A program made the translations under genes and the position numbers. 30,374 bases of DNA from a bacterium. GTDB lineage: Bacteria > CG2-30-53-67 > CG2-30-70-394. Location: assembly GCA_024278555.1 (NCBI GenBank), contig JAJRSX010000028.1, positions 1 through 30,374 on the forward strand. Direction: 5' to 3'. Below are positions 30,241-30,374 of this stretch, piece by piece (within the stretch, counting starts at the first letter, position 1; every line of letters starts with the position of its first letter). The notes under the pieces were generated by a model. The model did no database searches and was not told the origin of the DNA. It saw only the letters and a list, made by a program, of their open reading frames with translations.

Positions 30241-30374
30241 GTCCGGTACTCGGCGTTGATCCGCACGTAGTCAAAGGAGAGGTCGCAGGTCCAGTAGGTG
30301 GCACTCGCCTCCCCCTGGCCGAGGTCGAGGCGGAGGGTGAGCTCGCGCTGGCGCATCAGCGCCGCCGCCTCGTC
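30237..30374 (-). CDS. argJ: Glutamate N-acetyltransferase / ornithine acetyltransferase ArgJ, C-terminal end (truncated by window)
   Basis: The minus strand from the window edge reads DEAAALMRQRELTLRLDLGQG, then EASATYWTCDLSFDYVRINAEYRT and a stop. The ending CDLSFDYVRINAEYRT is the near-invariant C-terminus of ArgJ, which moves the acetyl group from N-acetylornithine to glutamate in arginine synthesis. Only 45 residues are visible; the catalytic Thr and the rest are outside. It is convergent with vapC. Confidence 0.92.
   Translation of the reverse strand, partial: DEAAALMRQRELTLRLDLGQGEASATYWTCDLSFDYVRINAEYRT

Noticed and set aside
1-30374. tRNA, rRNA or riboswitch genes
   Set aside because: I saw no cloverleaf with a TTCGANNC-type arm, no rRNA signature and no recognisable riboswitch core. 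Small ones could be missed by eye.

Overview
The window is GC-rich and densely coded, and is bacterial. Two things point to a sulfur-metabolising Pseudomonadota. The first is a complete aprBA-qmoABC cluster, for dissimilatory sulfite/APS interconversion with electron transfer to quinones. The second is a set of type IV pilus minor-pilin genes plus REP-like palindromes starting GTAGGAGCGGGC, a motif I associate mainly with Gammaproteobacteria. A sulfur-oxidising gammaproteobacterium is my best guess. A sulfate reducer cannot be excluded, because sat, dsr and the rest of the pathway are outside the window.

Layout. 1-240: 3' end of an Hsp70-type chaperone. 357-7111 (minus): minor-pilin operon fimT-pilV-pilW-pilX-pilY1, with pilX broken at a G9 tract and a sigma-54-like promoter in front of fimT. 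7329-11293 (plus): an isochorismatase-fold hydrolase, larB, about 800 nt of nested inverted repeats, larC and a DUF445 membrane protein. 11346-20036 (minus): an LpdD-like gene, then aprB-aprA and qmoA-qmoB-qmoC. The apr and qmo groups each have a plausible promoter and terminator. QmoC carries a C-terminal Gly/Pro repeat extension of about 180 residues. 20240-24100 (plus): a TatD-linked radical SAM protein, an ABM-domain protein overlapping an AarF/UbiB kinase-like gene, and a diguanylate cyclase. 24125-29227 (minus): gcvH, then ssb followed by three exported hydrolases (phospholipase-D-type nuclease, M23 peptidase, S8 peptidase), tightly packed with GTGA overlaps. 29531-30187 (plus): a VapBC-like toxin-antitoxin pair. 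30237-30374 (minus): the 3' end of argJ, sharing one 26-bp hairpin with vapC.

How it fits together. AprBA interconverts sulfite and APS. QmoABC is its membrane partner, linking it to the quinone pool. LarB and LarC make the nickel-pincer cofactor from nicotinic acid adenine dinucleotide, and the adjacent nicotinamidase-like hydrolase could feed that pool (inference). FimT/PilV/W/X/Y1 form the priming complex at the tip of type IV pili. The nuclease, peptidoglycan peptidase and subtilase look like one co-translated exported degradative module behind ssb.

The most unusual signals are the QmoC repeat tail, the nested MITE-like element between larB and larC with 9-bp flanking repeats, the G9 frameshift in pilX, and a repeated pattern of palindromic elements overlapping gene stop codons.
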